In this document: positions 1 to 7,315 of the stretch, piece after piece | Position numbering within the stretch: position 1 is the first letter of the stretch | Layout: each line of letters opens with the position of its first letter | DNA from: WHSM01 sp050701635 | GTDB lineage: Bacteria; Actinomycetota; Actinomycetes; Mycobacteriales; Micromonosporaceae | Length of the DNA stretch: 15,926 nucleotides | Assembly (NCBI GenBank): GCA_050701635.1 | Contig: JBOGDF010000093.1 | Coordinates: 1 to 15,926, forward strand | Direction: 5' to 3' | The notes under the pieces: generated by a model | Told to the model about the DNA's origin: nothing | Databases searched by the model: none | Seen by the model: only the letters and a program-made list of their open reading frames with translations | Program-made: the position numbers and the translations under genes

Positions 1-1299
1 CCGGTGTGCGTGTTCGCGCAGGACTTCACCGTCTTCGGCGGCTCCCTCGGCGAGGTGTACGGCGAGAAGATCGTCAAGGTGATGGACCTGGCGATCAAGA
101 CCGGCTGCCCGGTGGTCGGCATCAACGAGGGCGCCGGCGCCCGGATCCAGGAGGGCGTGGTCTCGCTGGGCCTGTACGGCGAGATCTTCCGGCGCAACGT
201 ACACGCGAGCGGTGTCGTCCCCCAGATCTCGCTGATCATGGGCGCCTGCGCGGGCGGCCACGTGTACTCTCCCGCGATCACCGACTTCACCGTGATGGTC
301 GACCAGACCAGCCACATGTTCATCACCGGCCCCGACGTGATCAAGACCGTGACCGGCGAAGACGTCACGTTCGAGGAGCTGGGCGGGGCGCGTACCCACA
401 ACACCAAGTCGGGCAACGCGCACTACATGGGCACCGACGAGGACGACGCGATCGAGTACGTCAAGGACCTGCTGTCGTACCTGCCGGGCAACAACCTCGA
501 CGACCCGCCGGTGCTCCCGGTCGCGCCCGAGCTCGAGGTCACCGACGACGACCGGTCGCTGGACACGCTGATCCCCAACTCGGCGAACCAGCCGTACGAC
601 ATGCACACCGTGATCACCTCGGTGCTCGACGACGGCGACTTCCTGGAGACCCAGCCGCTGTTCGCGCAGAACATCCTGTGCGGCTTCGGGCGGGTCGAGG
701 GCCGCTCCGTCGGCGTGGTCGCCAACCAGCCGATGCACTTCGCCGGCTGTCTCGACATCGACGCCTCGGAGAAGGCCGCCCGGTTCGTACGCACCTGCGA
801 CGCGTTCAACATCCCGGTGCTGACCTTCGTGGACGTACCGGGGTTCCTGCCCGGCACCGACCAGGAGTGGGACGGCATCATCCGGCGCGGCGCGAAGCTG
901 ATCTACGCGTACGCCGAGGCGACCGTGCCGCTGGTCACGGTGATCACGCGCAAGGCGTACGGGGGTGCGTACGACGTGATGGGGTCCAAGCACCTCGGCG
1001 CCGACATCAACTTCGCCTGGCCGACCGCGCAGATCGCGGTGATGGGCGCCCAGGGCGCGGTCAACATCCTCTACCGCAAGGAGCTGGCGGCGGCGTCCGA
1101 TCCGGAGTCGGCCCGCGCCAGGTTCATCGAGGAGTACGAGGACACGCTGGCGAACCCGTACGTCGCCGCCGAGCGGGGCTACGTCGACTCGGTGATCCCG
1201 CCGTCGCAGACCCGGGTCGCGGTGGCCAAGGCGCTGCGTACGCTCCGCGGCAAGCGCGAGACCCTGCTCCCCCGCAAACACGGAAACATCCCGCTGTGA
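1..1299 (+). CDS. accD5: Acyl-CoA (propionyl-type) carboxylase carboxyltransferase beta subunit, 5' end missing
   Basis: This is the C-terminal 432 residues of a biotin-dependent carboxyltransferase. The reading frame is open from base 1, so the gene starts upstream; family members are about 530-550 residues, so roughly 100-115 residues are missing. It transfers CO2 from carboxybiotin to an acyl-CoA, making methylmalonyl-CoA if propionyl-CoA is used. Visible crotonase-fold signatures are the FGGSLGE and NEGAGARIQEG loops near the start, then GGAYDVMGSKHLGAD, MGAQGAVNILYRKEL and the typical HGNIPL end. The Asp in GGAYDVM (fragment residue 325) matches, as I recall, the residue that favours propionyl-CoA in Streptomyces PccB, which has Ile in the acetyl-CoA enzyme. 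The epsilon subunit follows 52 bp downstream, and the biotinylated alpha partner is at 9812. Family certain, substrate probable. Confidence 0.95.
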   Translation, partial: PVCVFAQDFTVFGGSLGEVYGEKIVKVMDLAIKTGCPVVGINEGAGARIQEGVVSLGLYGEIFRRNVHASGVVPQISLIMGACAGGHVYSPAITDFTVMVDQTSHMFITGPDVIKTVTGEDVTFEELGGARTHNTKSGNAHYMGTDEDDAIEYVKDLLSYLPGNNLDDPPVLPVAPELEVTDDDRSLDTLIPNSANQPYDMHTVITSVLDDGDFLETQPLFAQNILCGFGRVEGRSVGVVANQPMHFAGCLDIDASEKAARFVRTCDAFNIPVLTFVDVPGFLPGTDQEWDGIIRRGAKLIYAYAEATVPLVTVITRKAYGGAYDVMGSKHLGADINFAWPTAQIAVMGAQGAVNILYRKELAAASDPESARARFIEEYEDTLANPYVAAERGYVDSVIPPSQTRVAVAKALRTLRGKRETLLPRKHGNIPL

Positions 1300-1300
1300 G

Positions 1301-1343
1301 CGCGAGGAGCGAGCTCGCGAGCCCCGCAGCCGCGAACGAAGGA
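1301..1343. repeat. Intergenic palindromic element between accD and accE
   Basis: The accD-accE gap contains a perfect 10-bp palindrome, GCTCGCGAGC (1313-1322), followed by CCCCGCAGCCGCGAACGAAGG, which leads into the accE ribosome site. From memory, very similar strings are dispersed just upstream of genes in Micromonospora and Salinispora genomes. I treat it as a probable copy of that family. Repeat status cannot be shown from one copy. Confidence 0.4.
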
Positions 1344-1351
1344 CCAGCACT

Positions 1352-1585
1352 GTGAGCGAGGCCGCCGCCGACACGCCGCGTCGTCCGCTGCTGCGGGTGG
1401 TACGCGGCGCCCCGACCGACGAGGAGCTGGCCGCGCTCACGGTCGTGCTGGCAGCGAAGGCGAGCGCCGGTGCCGGCCCGGCCCCGGCCGAACCGCGCTC
1501 GGAATGGCGCCACCGCGCCGCCCTGGTACGCAAACCACTCCACCACGGCCCCGGCGCCTGGCGCGCCGCCGCCCGTCCCCACTGA
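1352..1585 (+). CDS. accE5: Acyl-CoA carboxylase epsilon subunit
   Basis: This 77-residue protein matches the small epsilon subunit of actinobacterial acyl-CoA carboxylases, which bridges and activates the alpha and beta subunits. The N-terminal half carries the family signature VVRGAPTDEELAALTVVLAA (about residues 17-36). A low-complexity Ala/Pro/Gly linker follows, then the C-terminal W(R)xRAAL...GPGAWRAA block (about 52-73). The start is GTG with an AAGGA at 1339-1343. It follows the beta subunit gene by 52 bp, its conserved position, so the two are almost certainly co-transcribed. A near-perfect 19-bp tandem duplication covers its stop codon. Confidence comes from the two motifs plus position. 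Confidence 0.92.
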   Translation: MSEAAADTPRRPLLRVVRGAPTDEELAALTVVLAAKASAGAGPAPAEPRSEWRHRAALVRKPLHHGPGAWRAAARPH

Positions 1586-1605
1586 CGCCGCCCGCCCCCA
1601 CTGAC
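1568..1605. repeat. 19-bp tandem duplication over the accE stop codon
   Basis: Two adjacent 19-bp units (1568-1586 and 1587-1605) of the form GCCGCCCG(T/C)CCCCACTGAC differ at one base. The first carries the accE TGA; the second repeats a TGA in another frame. This looks like a simple slippage or duplication product. The rest of the 101-bp gap to the next gene shows no convincing terminator. Confidence 0.7.
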
Positions 1606-1686
1606 GCCTCCCGCACCGCTCGCGGACCGGTAACGTCATACCTGCCCGCGATACTGCGAACAGCACAGTCACCGCCGGAGGTGCAC

Positions 1687-2241
1687 ATGACAGCGGCCAC
1701 CATCGAGGCCCACGGCGAGCCGTGGACCGAGGAGGCGTACTTCGCGCTCGGCGAGACCCGTGACCGGATTGAGCTGTTCGACGGGAGCCTCATCGTGACC
1801 CCAGCGCCGAGCGGGCGCCACCAGCTGACCTCCTACCGGATCCATCACGCCATCGAGTCGGCGGCGCACGCGGCCGGTCTCGAGGTCCTCGAGGCGGTGA
1901 ACGTCCGGCTCGCCTCGGGGCGGGTGTTCATTCCGGACCTGGTGTTGGTGCAGGACGCCGACCACGCGACGTTCGAGGCGGCGGAGGTCGCACTGATCGG
2001 CGAGGTCGTCTCTCCGAGCAATGCCGGGACAGACCGGGTGCTGAAGTTCCACCTCTACGCCGACGCCGGCATTCCGTGGTATCTCCTGGTGGAGCCGGAC
2101 GGCGACAGCCTTGCCTTGACGCTGTACCACCTGGAGAACGGTGGATATGTCGAGCACGCGGTGGCCAAGGGCGGTCAGCCGCTGGCCATGACCGAGCCGA
2201 TCGACGTCACGATCGACCCGGCACGGCTGCTCCGCCGCTGA
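1687..2241 (+). CDS. Uma2 family (DUF820) restriction-endonuclease-fold protein
   Basis: This 184-residue protein belongs to the Uma2/DUF820 family, which has a PD-(D/E)xK nuclease-like fold and no firmly established cellular role. Visible core positions are Asp84 in FIPDLVLV, Glu106 in GEVVSPS and Lys120 in DRVLKFHLYADAGIPWYLLVEP, the usual Uma2 order. The opening WTEEAYFALGETRDRIELFDGSLIVTPAPSGRHQ is also typical. The ATG at 1687 is chosen because GGAGGTG (1677-1683) lies just upstream and the family N-terminus begins there; an in-frame extension to 1504 would overlap accE. It runs convergent to rocD with only 24 bp between stops. Such genes are often multicopy in actinomycetes and cyanobacteria. 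Function is unassigned beyond the family. Confidence 0.88.
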   Translation: MTAATIEAHGEPWTEEAYFALGETRDRIELFDGSLIVTPAPSGRHQLTSYRIHHAIESAAHAAGLEVLEAVNVRLASGRVFIPDLVLVQDADHATFEAAEVALIGEVVSPSNAGTDRVLKFHLYADAGIPWYLLVEPDGDSLALTLYHLENGGYVEHAVAKGGQPLAMTEPIDVTIDPARLLRR

Positions 2242-2265
2242 CGCGATGCCGCTGACCCCGACGGG

Positions 2266-3519
2266 TCAGACCTGCGCCTCGGCCAGTACGGCAGCGAGCT
2301 GGTCGACGGCCCAGTCGAGCTCCTCGCCGGTGATGGTCAACGGCGGGGCGATCCGGATCGTGGAGCCGTGGGTGTCCTTGACCAGTACGCCGCGCTCGGC
2401 GAGCCGCTCGCACGCCTCGCGACCGGTCATCAGCGCGGGATCGATGTCCACGCCGGCCCACAGGCCGCGACTGCGGAAGCCGACGACTCCCGTACCCACC
2501 AGATCTTTCAGGCGGACCGCGAGCCGGTCACCGAGGTCGCGGGCGCGCTGCTGGTATTCGCCGGTGGCGAGCAGCCGCAGCACGGCGCGGCCCAGCGCGC
2601 AGGCGAGCGGGTTGCCGCCGAAGGTCGAGCCGTGTTCGCCGGGCTTCAGCACGCCGAGCACCGACCGCGGCGCCACCACCGCGGACACCGGCAGTACGCC
2701 GCCGCCGAGCGCCTTGCCGAGGATGAACATGTCCGGCACCACGCCTTCGTGCTGGCAGGCGAAGGTCTCCCCGGTACGCCCCAGCCCGGACTGGATCTCG
2801 TCGGCGAGGAACAGCACCCGCCGCTCGTCGCAGACCCGGCGTACCCCCGGAAGGTAGTTCTCCGGCGGGATCAGGACGCCGGCCTCGCCCTGGATCGGCT
2901 CCAGCAGCACCGCGACGGTGGTGTCGTCGATCGCCGCGGTCAGCGCGTCCAGGTCCCCGTACGGGACGATCCGGAACCCGGGGGTGTACGGGCCGTACCC
3001 GTCGCGCGCCACCGGGTCGGTCGAGAAGCTCACGATCGTGGTGGTACGCCCGTGGAAGTTGTCGGCCGCGACCACGATCGTCGCCTCGCCGTCCGGTACG
3101 CCCTTCACCTGGTAGCCCCACTTGCGGGCCACCTTGATCGCGGTCTCCACCGCCTCGGCGCCGGTGTTCATCGGCAGCACCATCGCGTCCGGCGCCATCC
3201 CGGCGGTCGCCGCGAGCGCGGCCAGCTCGGCGCCGAACGGCCCCAGCTGGTCGTTGTGGAACGCCCGGCTGGTCAGCGTCACCCGGTCCAGCTGCTCGCG
3301 TACCGCCGCGAGCAGAGCGGGGTGGCGGTGGCCGAAGTTGAGCGCGGAGTAGCCGGCGAGGCAGTCCAGGAACCGCCGCCCCTCGACGTCGGTCACCCAG
3401 GCGCCGTCGGCGGAGGCGACCACCACCGGCAGCGGGTGGTAGTTGTGCGCGGTCACCCGCTCGTCGAGCGCGATCGCATCGGTGGTGGCGGCGCCGGCCA
3501 GCCCGGGCATCACAGTCAT
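2266..3519 (-). CDS. rocD: Ornithine aminotransferase
   Basis: This is a 417-residue class-III PLP aminotransferase of the ornithine delta-aminotransferase type, converting ornithine and 2-oxoglutarate to glutamate semialdehyde and glutamate. Visible features are the N-terminal HNYHPLPVV and DCLAGYSALNFGHRHP blocks, NTGAEAVETAIK, the PLP-ring Asp240 in LADEIQSGLGRTG and the Schiff-base Lys269 in ILGKALGGG, followed by GEHGSTFGGNPLA. Length fits the family. The ATG at 3519 is preferred over a GTG at 3540: GGAG lies about 6 nt upstream, and it forms an ATGA overlap with the stop of the upstream hydrolase gene, implying translational coupling. The two probably form one arginine-to-glutamate catabolic operon. 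Assignment is strong. Confidence 0.95.
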   Translation of the reverse strand: MTVMPGLAGAATTDAIALDERVTAHNYHPLPVVVASADGAWVTDVEGRRFLDCLAGYSALNFGHRHPALLAAVREQLDRVTLTSRAFHNDQLGPFGAELAALAATAGMAPDAMVLPMNTGAEAVETAIKVARKWGYQVKGVPDGEATIVVAADNFHGRTTTIVSFSTDPVARDGYGPYTPGFRIVPYGDLDALTAAIDDTTVAVLLEPIQGEAGVLIPPENYLPGVRRVCDERRVLFLADEIQSGLGRTGETFACQHEGVVPDMFILGKALGGGVLPVSAVVAPRSVLGVLKPGEHGSTFGGNPLACALGRAVLRLLATGEYQQRARDLGDRLAVRLKDLVGTGVVGFRSRGLWAGVDIDPALMTGREACERLAERGVLVKDTHGSTIRIAPPLTITGEELDWAVDQLAAVLAEAQV

Positions 3520-4370
3520 CGGATCTCCAAGGTGCAGCACTTCGGTCCTCCTCCAGCTTTACGCAGCTCGGACACATTTACCCGCACCGGCACGTACCCG
3601 CGGCTCTCAAGTTGGCGCGCCAGCCGCTCCGCCTCGGCGTTGAGCACGACGTGCCTGCCGTCGCTGACCGCGTTCAGGCCGAGCACCGCGGCGTCCTCGG
3701 CGGAGGCGATGATGGCGTTCGGGTAGAGCTGTTCGAGCACCTGCCGGCTGCCGTCGGAGAACGCCTCCGGGTAGTACGCGATGTTCGCCGGCCGGTCCGG
3801 CGCGCCGCCGAGCGGGAACATCGCGGTGTCCAGGTGGTAGAACCGCGGGTCGGTCAGCCGCATCGTGATCACCGGGCGGCCGAAGGCGTCCTGCACCTCG
3901 GCGTGCGCGGCGAGCTCGGTACGGAAGCCCGTACCGGCGAGTATCAGCTGGCCCACCGGCGAGTCCACCGGCAGGAAGTCGCCTTCGCCTTCGTTGACGT
4001 ACTTGGGGAGCTGCACCGGGTAGCCGGCCGACTCGAACCAGGCCCGGTACGCCGGCCCCTCGTCGGCCCGCTGCGGGTTGCGGAACTGCGCGCCGTACAC
4101 CCGGCCGTCCATCACGAACGCGCCGTTCGCGGCGAACACCATGTCGGGCAGCCCGGGCAGCGGCTCGATCAGCTCCACCGTGTGCCCCAGCCCCCGGTAC
4201 GCCTCCGCCAGCGCGTCCCACTGCGTGATCGCCAGGTCGGTGTCGACCGGCTCCGAGGGGTCCATCCACGGGTTGATGGCGTACTCCACGGCGAAGTACG
4301 TGGGGCGGCACATCAGGTAGTGCCGGGCACGTTGGCGCACCTCGGTGGGCGCGCCCAGGATTGACTGCAT
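3516..4370 (-). CDS. ddaH: Guanidine-modifying hydrolase (DDAH / arginine dihydrolase-like)
   Basis: This 284-residue protein is in the amidinotransferase/DDAH superfamily, whose Cys-His enzymes hydrolyse guanidino compounds. Motifs: LMCRPTYFAVEYAINPWMD (residues about 19-37), LPDMVFAANGAFV with Asn82, a Glu-rich NEGEGDF block, RFYHLDTAMFPL with candidate catalytic His179, and the C-terminal GGGPKCCTLEIR with candidate nucleophile Cys278 (or Cys279). The start at 4370 is chosen because AGGAG lies 5 nt upstream; an extension to 4454 has no ribosome site. Homologues beside rocD (Rv2323c in M. tuberculosis, from memory) are annotated dimethylargininase. The Asn in the FxAN motif and the rocD coupling make direct arginine-to-ornithine hydrolysis an alternative. 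Superfamily firm, substrate open. Confidence 0.88.
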   Translation of the reverse strand: MQSILGAPTEVRQRARHYLMCRPTYFAVEYAINPWMDPSEPVDTDLAITQWDALAEAYRGLGHTVELIEPLPGLPDMVFAANGAFVMDGRVYGAQFRNPQRADEGPAYRAWFESAGYPVQLPKYVNEGEGDFLPVDSPVGQLILAGTGFRTELAAHAEVQDAFGRPVITMRLTDPRFYHLDTAMFPLGGAPDRPANIAYYPEAFSDGSRQVLEQLYPNAIIASAEDAAVLGLNAVSDGRHVVLNAEAERLARQLESRGYVPVRVNVSELRKAGGGPKCCTLEIR

Positions 4371-4620
4371 CGACGCTCCTGGATCACTGCGGGGGGTGGG
4401 TGTGGTACGGAAGGGTTGATTGAAGGCTAGGTGCCGACCACACCCACCTACCATTGCTTGCTGTTGCGTGCATACAGAGATTTATTGCGTGTGTACGCCA
4501 CGCGCCAGCGAATCGTTGCGTCGTGACATCACCGTCTCTGACGCGTAACCGCGCGTTGACCGTGCCGTCGGGAGCCGCCCTTCCCGGCGACCTCGCAGCA
4601 CCGCCTGATAGACATGGGCC
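4371..4620. promoter_or_regulatory. Divergent control region between the ddaH-rocD operon and maf
   Basis: This 250-bp gap separates the divergent ddaH and maf starts and holds no convincing gene. It contains an unusually AT-rich patch (about 4450-4500). TTGC(G/T)T repeats start at 4454, 4464, 4485 and 4516, so successive spacings of 10, 21 and 31 bp follow helical repeats. Two of them extend to TTGCGTGCATAC (4464-4475) and TTGCGTGTGTAC (4485-4496). A phased array suits an oligomeric regulator such as an Lrp/AsnC protein, the type I recall beside ddaH-rocD in mycobacteria. No clear -10/-35 pair could be assigned. Confidence 0.5.
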
Positions 4621-5247
4621 ATGAGCTCGCCACCGCCGCCGCAGCTGGTGCTCGCCTCGGCCAGTCCGGCCCGGCTGGCGCAGCTGCGCGCCGCCGGCAT
4701 CGCGCCGTCCGTGGTGGTCAGCGGGGTCGACGAATCGACCGTCAGCGAGCCGGTCCCCGGCCGGCTGGCGCTGCGGCTCGCGGAGCTGAAAGCCGAGGCG
4801 GTGGCGGCCCGGATCCCGCCCGGCCCGGTGGTGCTCGGCTGCGATTCCGTCCTCGAGTACGCCGGCGAGATCTACGGCAAGCCCGACAGCGCCGAGGATG
4901 CGGTGACCCGCTGGAAGCAGATGCGCGGCGGCACCGGCGTACTGCACACCGGCCACTGCCTGATCGCCACCGGGAGCGGCCGGCGCGCCGCGGCGGGCGC
5001 CGACACGCTGGTACGGTTCGCCGCGGTCAGCGACGCCGAGATCACCGCGTACGTGGCGACCGGGGAGCCGCTCGCCGTGGCCGGCGCCTTCAAGATCGAC
5101 GGCCTCGGCGGCGCGTTCGTGGAAGGCATCGACGGCGACCCCGGCACCGTGATCGGGCTGTCGCTGCCGCTGCTGCGACGGCTGCTCGGCGAGCTCGACA
5201 TCAGCATCACCGACCTCTGGACTTCGACGGGAGAACCCCATGGCTAA
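4621..5247 (+). CDS. maf: Maf-family nucleoside triphosphate pyrophosphatase
   Basis: This 208-residue protein is a Maf/HAM1-like pyrophosphatase that hydrolyses non-canonical or modified nucleoside triphosphates to monophosphates in the cytoplasm. Signatures: LASASPARLAQLRAAGI (residues about 10-26) as the substrate loop, GVDES, RLAELKAEAVA, the GCDSVLEY catalytic-Asp segment where many family members have GADTVV, and the C-terminal KIDGLGGAFVEGIDGDPGTVIGLSLPLL. The ATG at 4621 has no strong ribosome site, so leaderless translation is possible. It overlaps the following methyltransferase gene by 8 nt, suggesting coupling. In mycobacteria maf lies between accE and accA3, the same neighbourhood as here. 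Confidence 0.93.
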   Translation: MSSPPPPQLVLASASPARLAQLRAAGIAPSVVVSGVDESTVSEPVPGRLALRLAELKAEAVAARIPPGPVVLGCDSVLEYAGEIYGKPDSAEDAVTRWKQMRGGTGVLHTGHCLIATGSGRRAAAGADTLVRFAAVSDAEITAYVATGEPLAVAGAFKIDGLGGAFVEGIDGDPGTVIGLSLPLLRRLLGELDISITDLWTSTGEPHG

Positions 5248-5899
5248 CCGCACCCTCACCATCTCCGAGGAGCTGCAGCAGTACGTGATCGACCACAGCA
5301 CCCCGCTGGACGAGGTCGCGCGTGACCTGATCGAGGAGACCCACGCCAACCTGCCGAGGCAGTCCGGGATGCAGATCGCGCCCGAGCAGGCCGGCTTCCT
5401 CACCCTGCTCACCCGTGCTCTCGGGGTACGCCGTGCGGTCGAGGTCGGCACCTTCACCGGCTACTCGTCGCTGGCGATCGCCCGCGGGCTGGCCGAGGGC
5501 GGCACGATGCTGTGCTGCGACGTCAGCGAGGAGTGGACCTCGATCGCGCAGCGCTACTGGAAGCGGGCCGGCGTGGCGGACCGGATCGAGCTGAAGATCG
5601 CCCCGGCACTGGAGACCCTGGCGGCGTTGCCGGACGAGCCGACCATCGACCTGGTGTTCATCGACGCCGACAAGGGCAACTACATCGGCTACTGGGACGC
5701 GCTAGTGCCCCGGGTACGCCCCGGCGGCGTGATCCTGGTGGACAACACACTGTGGAGCGGCGAGGTCGTCAACCCCGGCAACACCGAGCCGAACACCGTC
5801 GCGATCCGCGCGTTCAACGACCACGCCGCCGCGGACGACCGGGTCGACCTGCAGCTGCTGCCGCTCGCCGACGGCATCACGTACGCCGTTCGTCGCTAG
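5240..5899 (+). CDS. SAM-dependent O-methyltransferase (Methyltransf_3 / CCoAOMT-like)
   Basis: This 219-residue class-I methyltransferase resembles bacterial caffeoyl-CoA/catechol O-methyltransferase homologues. The SAM motif is EVGTFTGYSSLAIA (from residue 68). The metal/acceptor block is LVFIDADKGNYIGYWDAL (FIDAD at 140-144), followed by RPGGVILVDNTLWSGEVV. An N-terminal LPRQSGMQIAPEQAGFL segment and the end DGITYAVRR complete the family pattern. The ATG lies in an 8-nt overlap with maf, with GGGAG about 6 nt upstream. The acceptor is unknown. Its last 23 nt overlap the convergent end of the monooxygenase-associated small gene. The stop lies in a CTAGGGCCTGT string that matches the MITE end found at 13376. 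Confidence 0.9.
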   Translation: MANRTLTISEELQQYVIDHSTPLDEVARDLIEETHANLPRQSGMQIAPEQAGFLTLLTRALGVRRAVEVGTFTGYSSLAIARGLAEGGTMLCCDVSEEWTSIAQRYWKRAGVADRIELKIAPALETLAALPDEPTIDLVFIDADKGNYIGYWDALVPRVRPGGVILVDNTLWSGEVVNPGNTEPNTVAIRAFNDHAAADDRVDLQLLPLADGITYAVRR

Positions 5900-6101
5900 G
5901 GCCTGTGCGGGGCGGCCGGTCGGGCTGCGGCTCCTCGTCGGGCGTACGGCGTCCGGCGAAGAACAGCGCGATCAGGATCACCAGCGCCGGGCCCACTCCC
6001 ATCCCGAGCAGCACAAGCAGCTGCGCGGGGTGAAACTCGCCGGAGTGGGCCAGCGGCGTGGCGAGCTGGGCCAGTGGCTTGGCGAGCGCTGCGAGGATCA
6101 C
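5877..6101 (-). CDS. Small single-pass membrane protein, last gene of the monooxygenase operon
   Basis: This 74-residue ORF starts with GTG 7 nt after the bmoB stop, so it is positioned as the fourth operon gene. I do not recognise a named family. It has a signal-like N-terminus ending PLA before His-Ser-Gly-Glu-Phe-His (from residue 19), one strong transmembrane segment (about 28-49, rich in L/V/I/G) and a charged Pro/Asp/Glu/Arg tail. Cleavage after PLA would give an N-terminal His, as in mature PmoB (HGE), and a second His follows, so copper handling or assembly is possible but inferred. The ribosome site is weak, and its 3' end overlaps the convergent methyltransferase by 23 nt. It may be a chance ORF, though size, position and topology argue for a real gene. 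Confidence 0.6.
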   Translation of the reverse strand: MILAALAKPLAQLATPLAHSGEFHPAQLLVLLGMGVGPALVILIALFFAGRRTPDEEPQPDRPPRTGPSDERRT

Positions 6102-6108
6102 GGCAGCA

Positions 6109-7305
6109 TCACCCGGGCAGGATCGGCGAGGTGACCTCGTCGACCTCGGAGACCTGGCGGTGGCCGGCGGAGTCGGTGAAGAACAGCAGCCCGGTGATCC
6201 TGACCTGGGGCTCCTGCAGCGGCAGCAGGTTGCGCTCGATCAACCGCTCGGCGTCGACCACCACGGTGACCTGCTTCTCCTCGCCCGCCGCCACGGTGCC
6301 GGCGTCGATCCGCAGCGCCGGTACGCCGCCCGCCGCCTTCGTACCCTCGGGAATCAGGTACTCCTCCGCGACCTGCAGCGACGACAGGGTGACCGGCGCG
6401 CCGGAGGTGTTGTGCACCCGTACCGTCAAGGTCAGGGTCTTCGCCTCGGCGACATACTCGGCGCGGGTCACCTCGGATTCCACCAGCGGCTCGGCGGCCG
6501 GCTCCGACTCCGGCGCCACCCGGGCCACCTGCAGCGGCATCGGGTCGGATGCGGCGGTGCTGACCGAGTAGACGTAGCCACCGGCCAGCACCACCGCGAT
6601 GAGCGCGACGAAGCCCAGCCCCACCTTGACGTCGCGCCCTTCGGTGAGCGTCCCCCCTCCGCCCGCCGAAACCACACCCAGGCGAGCCAGCACCGGACGG
6701 CGCAGCCAGAACACCAGCCACGCGATGCCGATCACCAGGGCGATCACATGCCACCCGACCACCCGGCCCGTGCCGTACGTGGTCAGGTCGATCTCGTCCC
6801 CGCCGGGCAGCACGGCGGTGTTGTCGAATTCGCCGGGCCCGACGTCGATCCACTCACCGCGCCCGACCAGCGTCCCGGTGCCCTCCACCGCGAACGACGG
6901 GTGTACGTGCCAGTGCCCCTCTTCGCGCGCCACCACGGTCACGGTGAACGGGAACGTCTGTCCCTTGTGGATCTTCACCGACTGCGGCGTGAACGCGCCG
7001 GAGAGCTGGCGGTCCCGCACCGCGAACACCGGCCCGGGAGCGATGATCGACAGGAATCCGATCTCGGGCGCGGGGATGGTGTGGTCCGGCCAGGCGTTCA
7101 TCACCCGTACCTTGCCGGTGATGGTGACCTCGTCCCCGACGTTGACGTCGGTGTCGGAGAACGCCACGTCGTACAGCAGCACGGTGGAGCAGCGCAGGAA
7201 CGCCTCCTGCGTCTGTTCGCCGTGGGCGTACGCGGGCGCCGGCCCGGCCAGGATGGCGACCAGCCCGACCACGAAGCCGATCGCGGTGGCGCGTACCCAG
7301 GACAT
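6109..7305 (-). CDS. bmoB: Copper membrane monooxygenase subunit B (PmoB/AmoB family, hydrocarbon monooxygenase)
   Basis: This 398-residue protein is the periplasmic-facing subunit of a copper membrane monooxygenase. A signal peptide (1-27, ending AYA) precedes mature His28-Gly-Glu. HWHVHPSFAVEGTGTLVGRGEW supplies His133 and His135. These three correspond to His33, His137 and His139 of M. capsulatus PmoB, the copper-B site. An N-terminal cupredoxin domain (about 30-170) is followed by transmembrane helices near 178-200 and 220-245 and a C-terminal cupredoxin domain to residue 398. The ATG at 7305 has GAGGTG 6 nt upstream; a GTG at 7314 lies inside that ribosome site. bmoA ends 10 nt before. 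Methane, butane and ammonia enzymes cannot be separated by eye; actinobacterial homologues oxidise short alkanes. Confidence 0.95.
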   Translation of the reverse strand: MSWVRATAIGFVVGLVAILAGPAPAYAHGEQTQEAFLRCSTVLLYDVAFSDTDVNVGDEVTITGKVRVMNAWPDHTIPAPEIGFLSIIAPGPVFAVRDRQLSGAFTPQSVKIHKGQTFPFTVTVVAREEGHWHVHPSFAVEGTGTLVGRGEWIDVGPGEFDNTAVLPGGDEIDLTTYGTGRVVGWHVIALVIGIAWLVFWLRRPVLARLGVVSAGGGGTLTEGRDVKVGLGFVALIAVVLAGGYVYSVSTAASDPMPLQVARVAPESEPAAEPLVESEVTRAEYVAEAKTLTLTVRVHNTSGAPVTLSSLQVAEEYLIPEGTKAAGGVPALRIDAGTVAAGEEKQVTVVVDAERLIERNLLPLQEPQVRITGLLFFTDSAGHRQVSEVDEVTSPILPG

Positions 7306-7315
7306 CGTCAGCACC

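Noticed and set aside
4371..4454. N-terminal extension of the ddaH-like protein to 4454
   Set aside because: It has no ribosome site and a non-family sequence; the ATG at 4370 follows AGGAG at 5 nt.
4556..4584. TTGACC as a -35 box for maf
   Set aside because: No acceptable -10 occurs 16-18 nt downstream.
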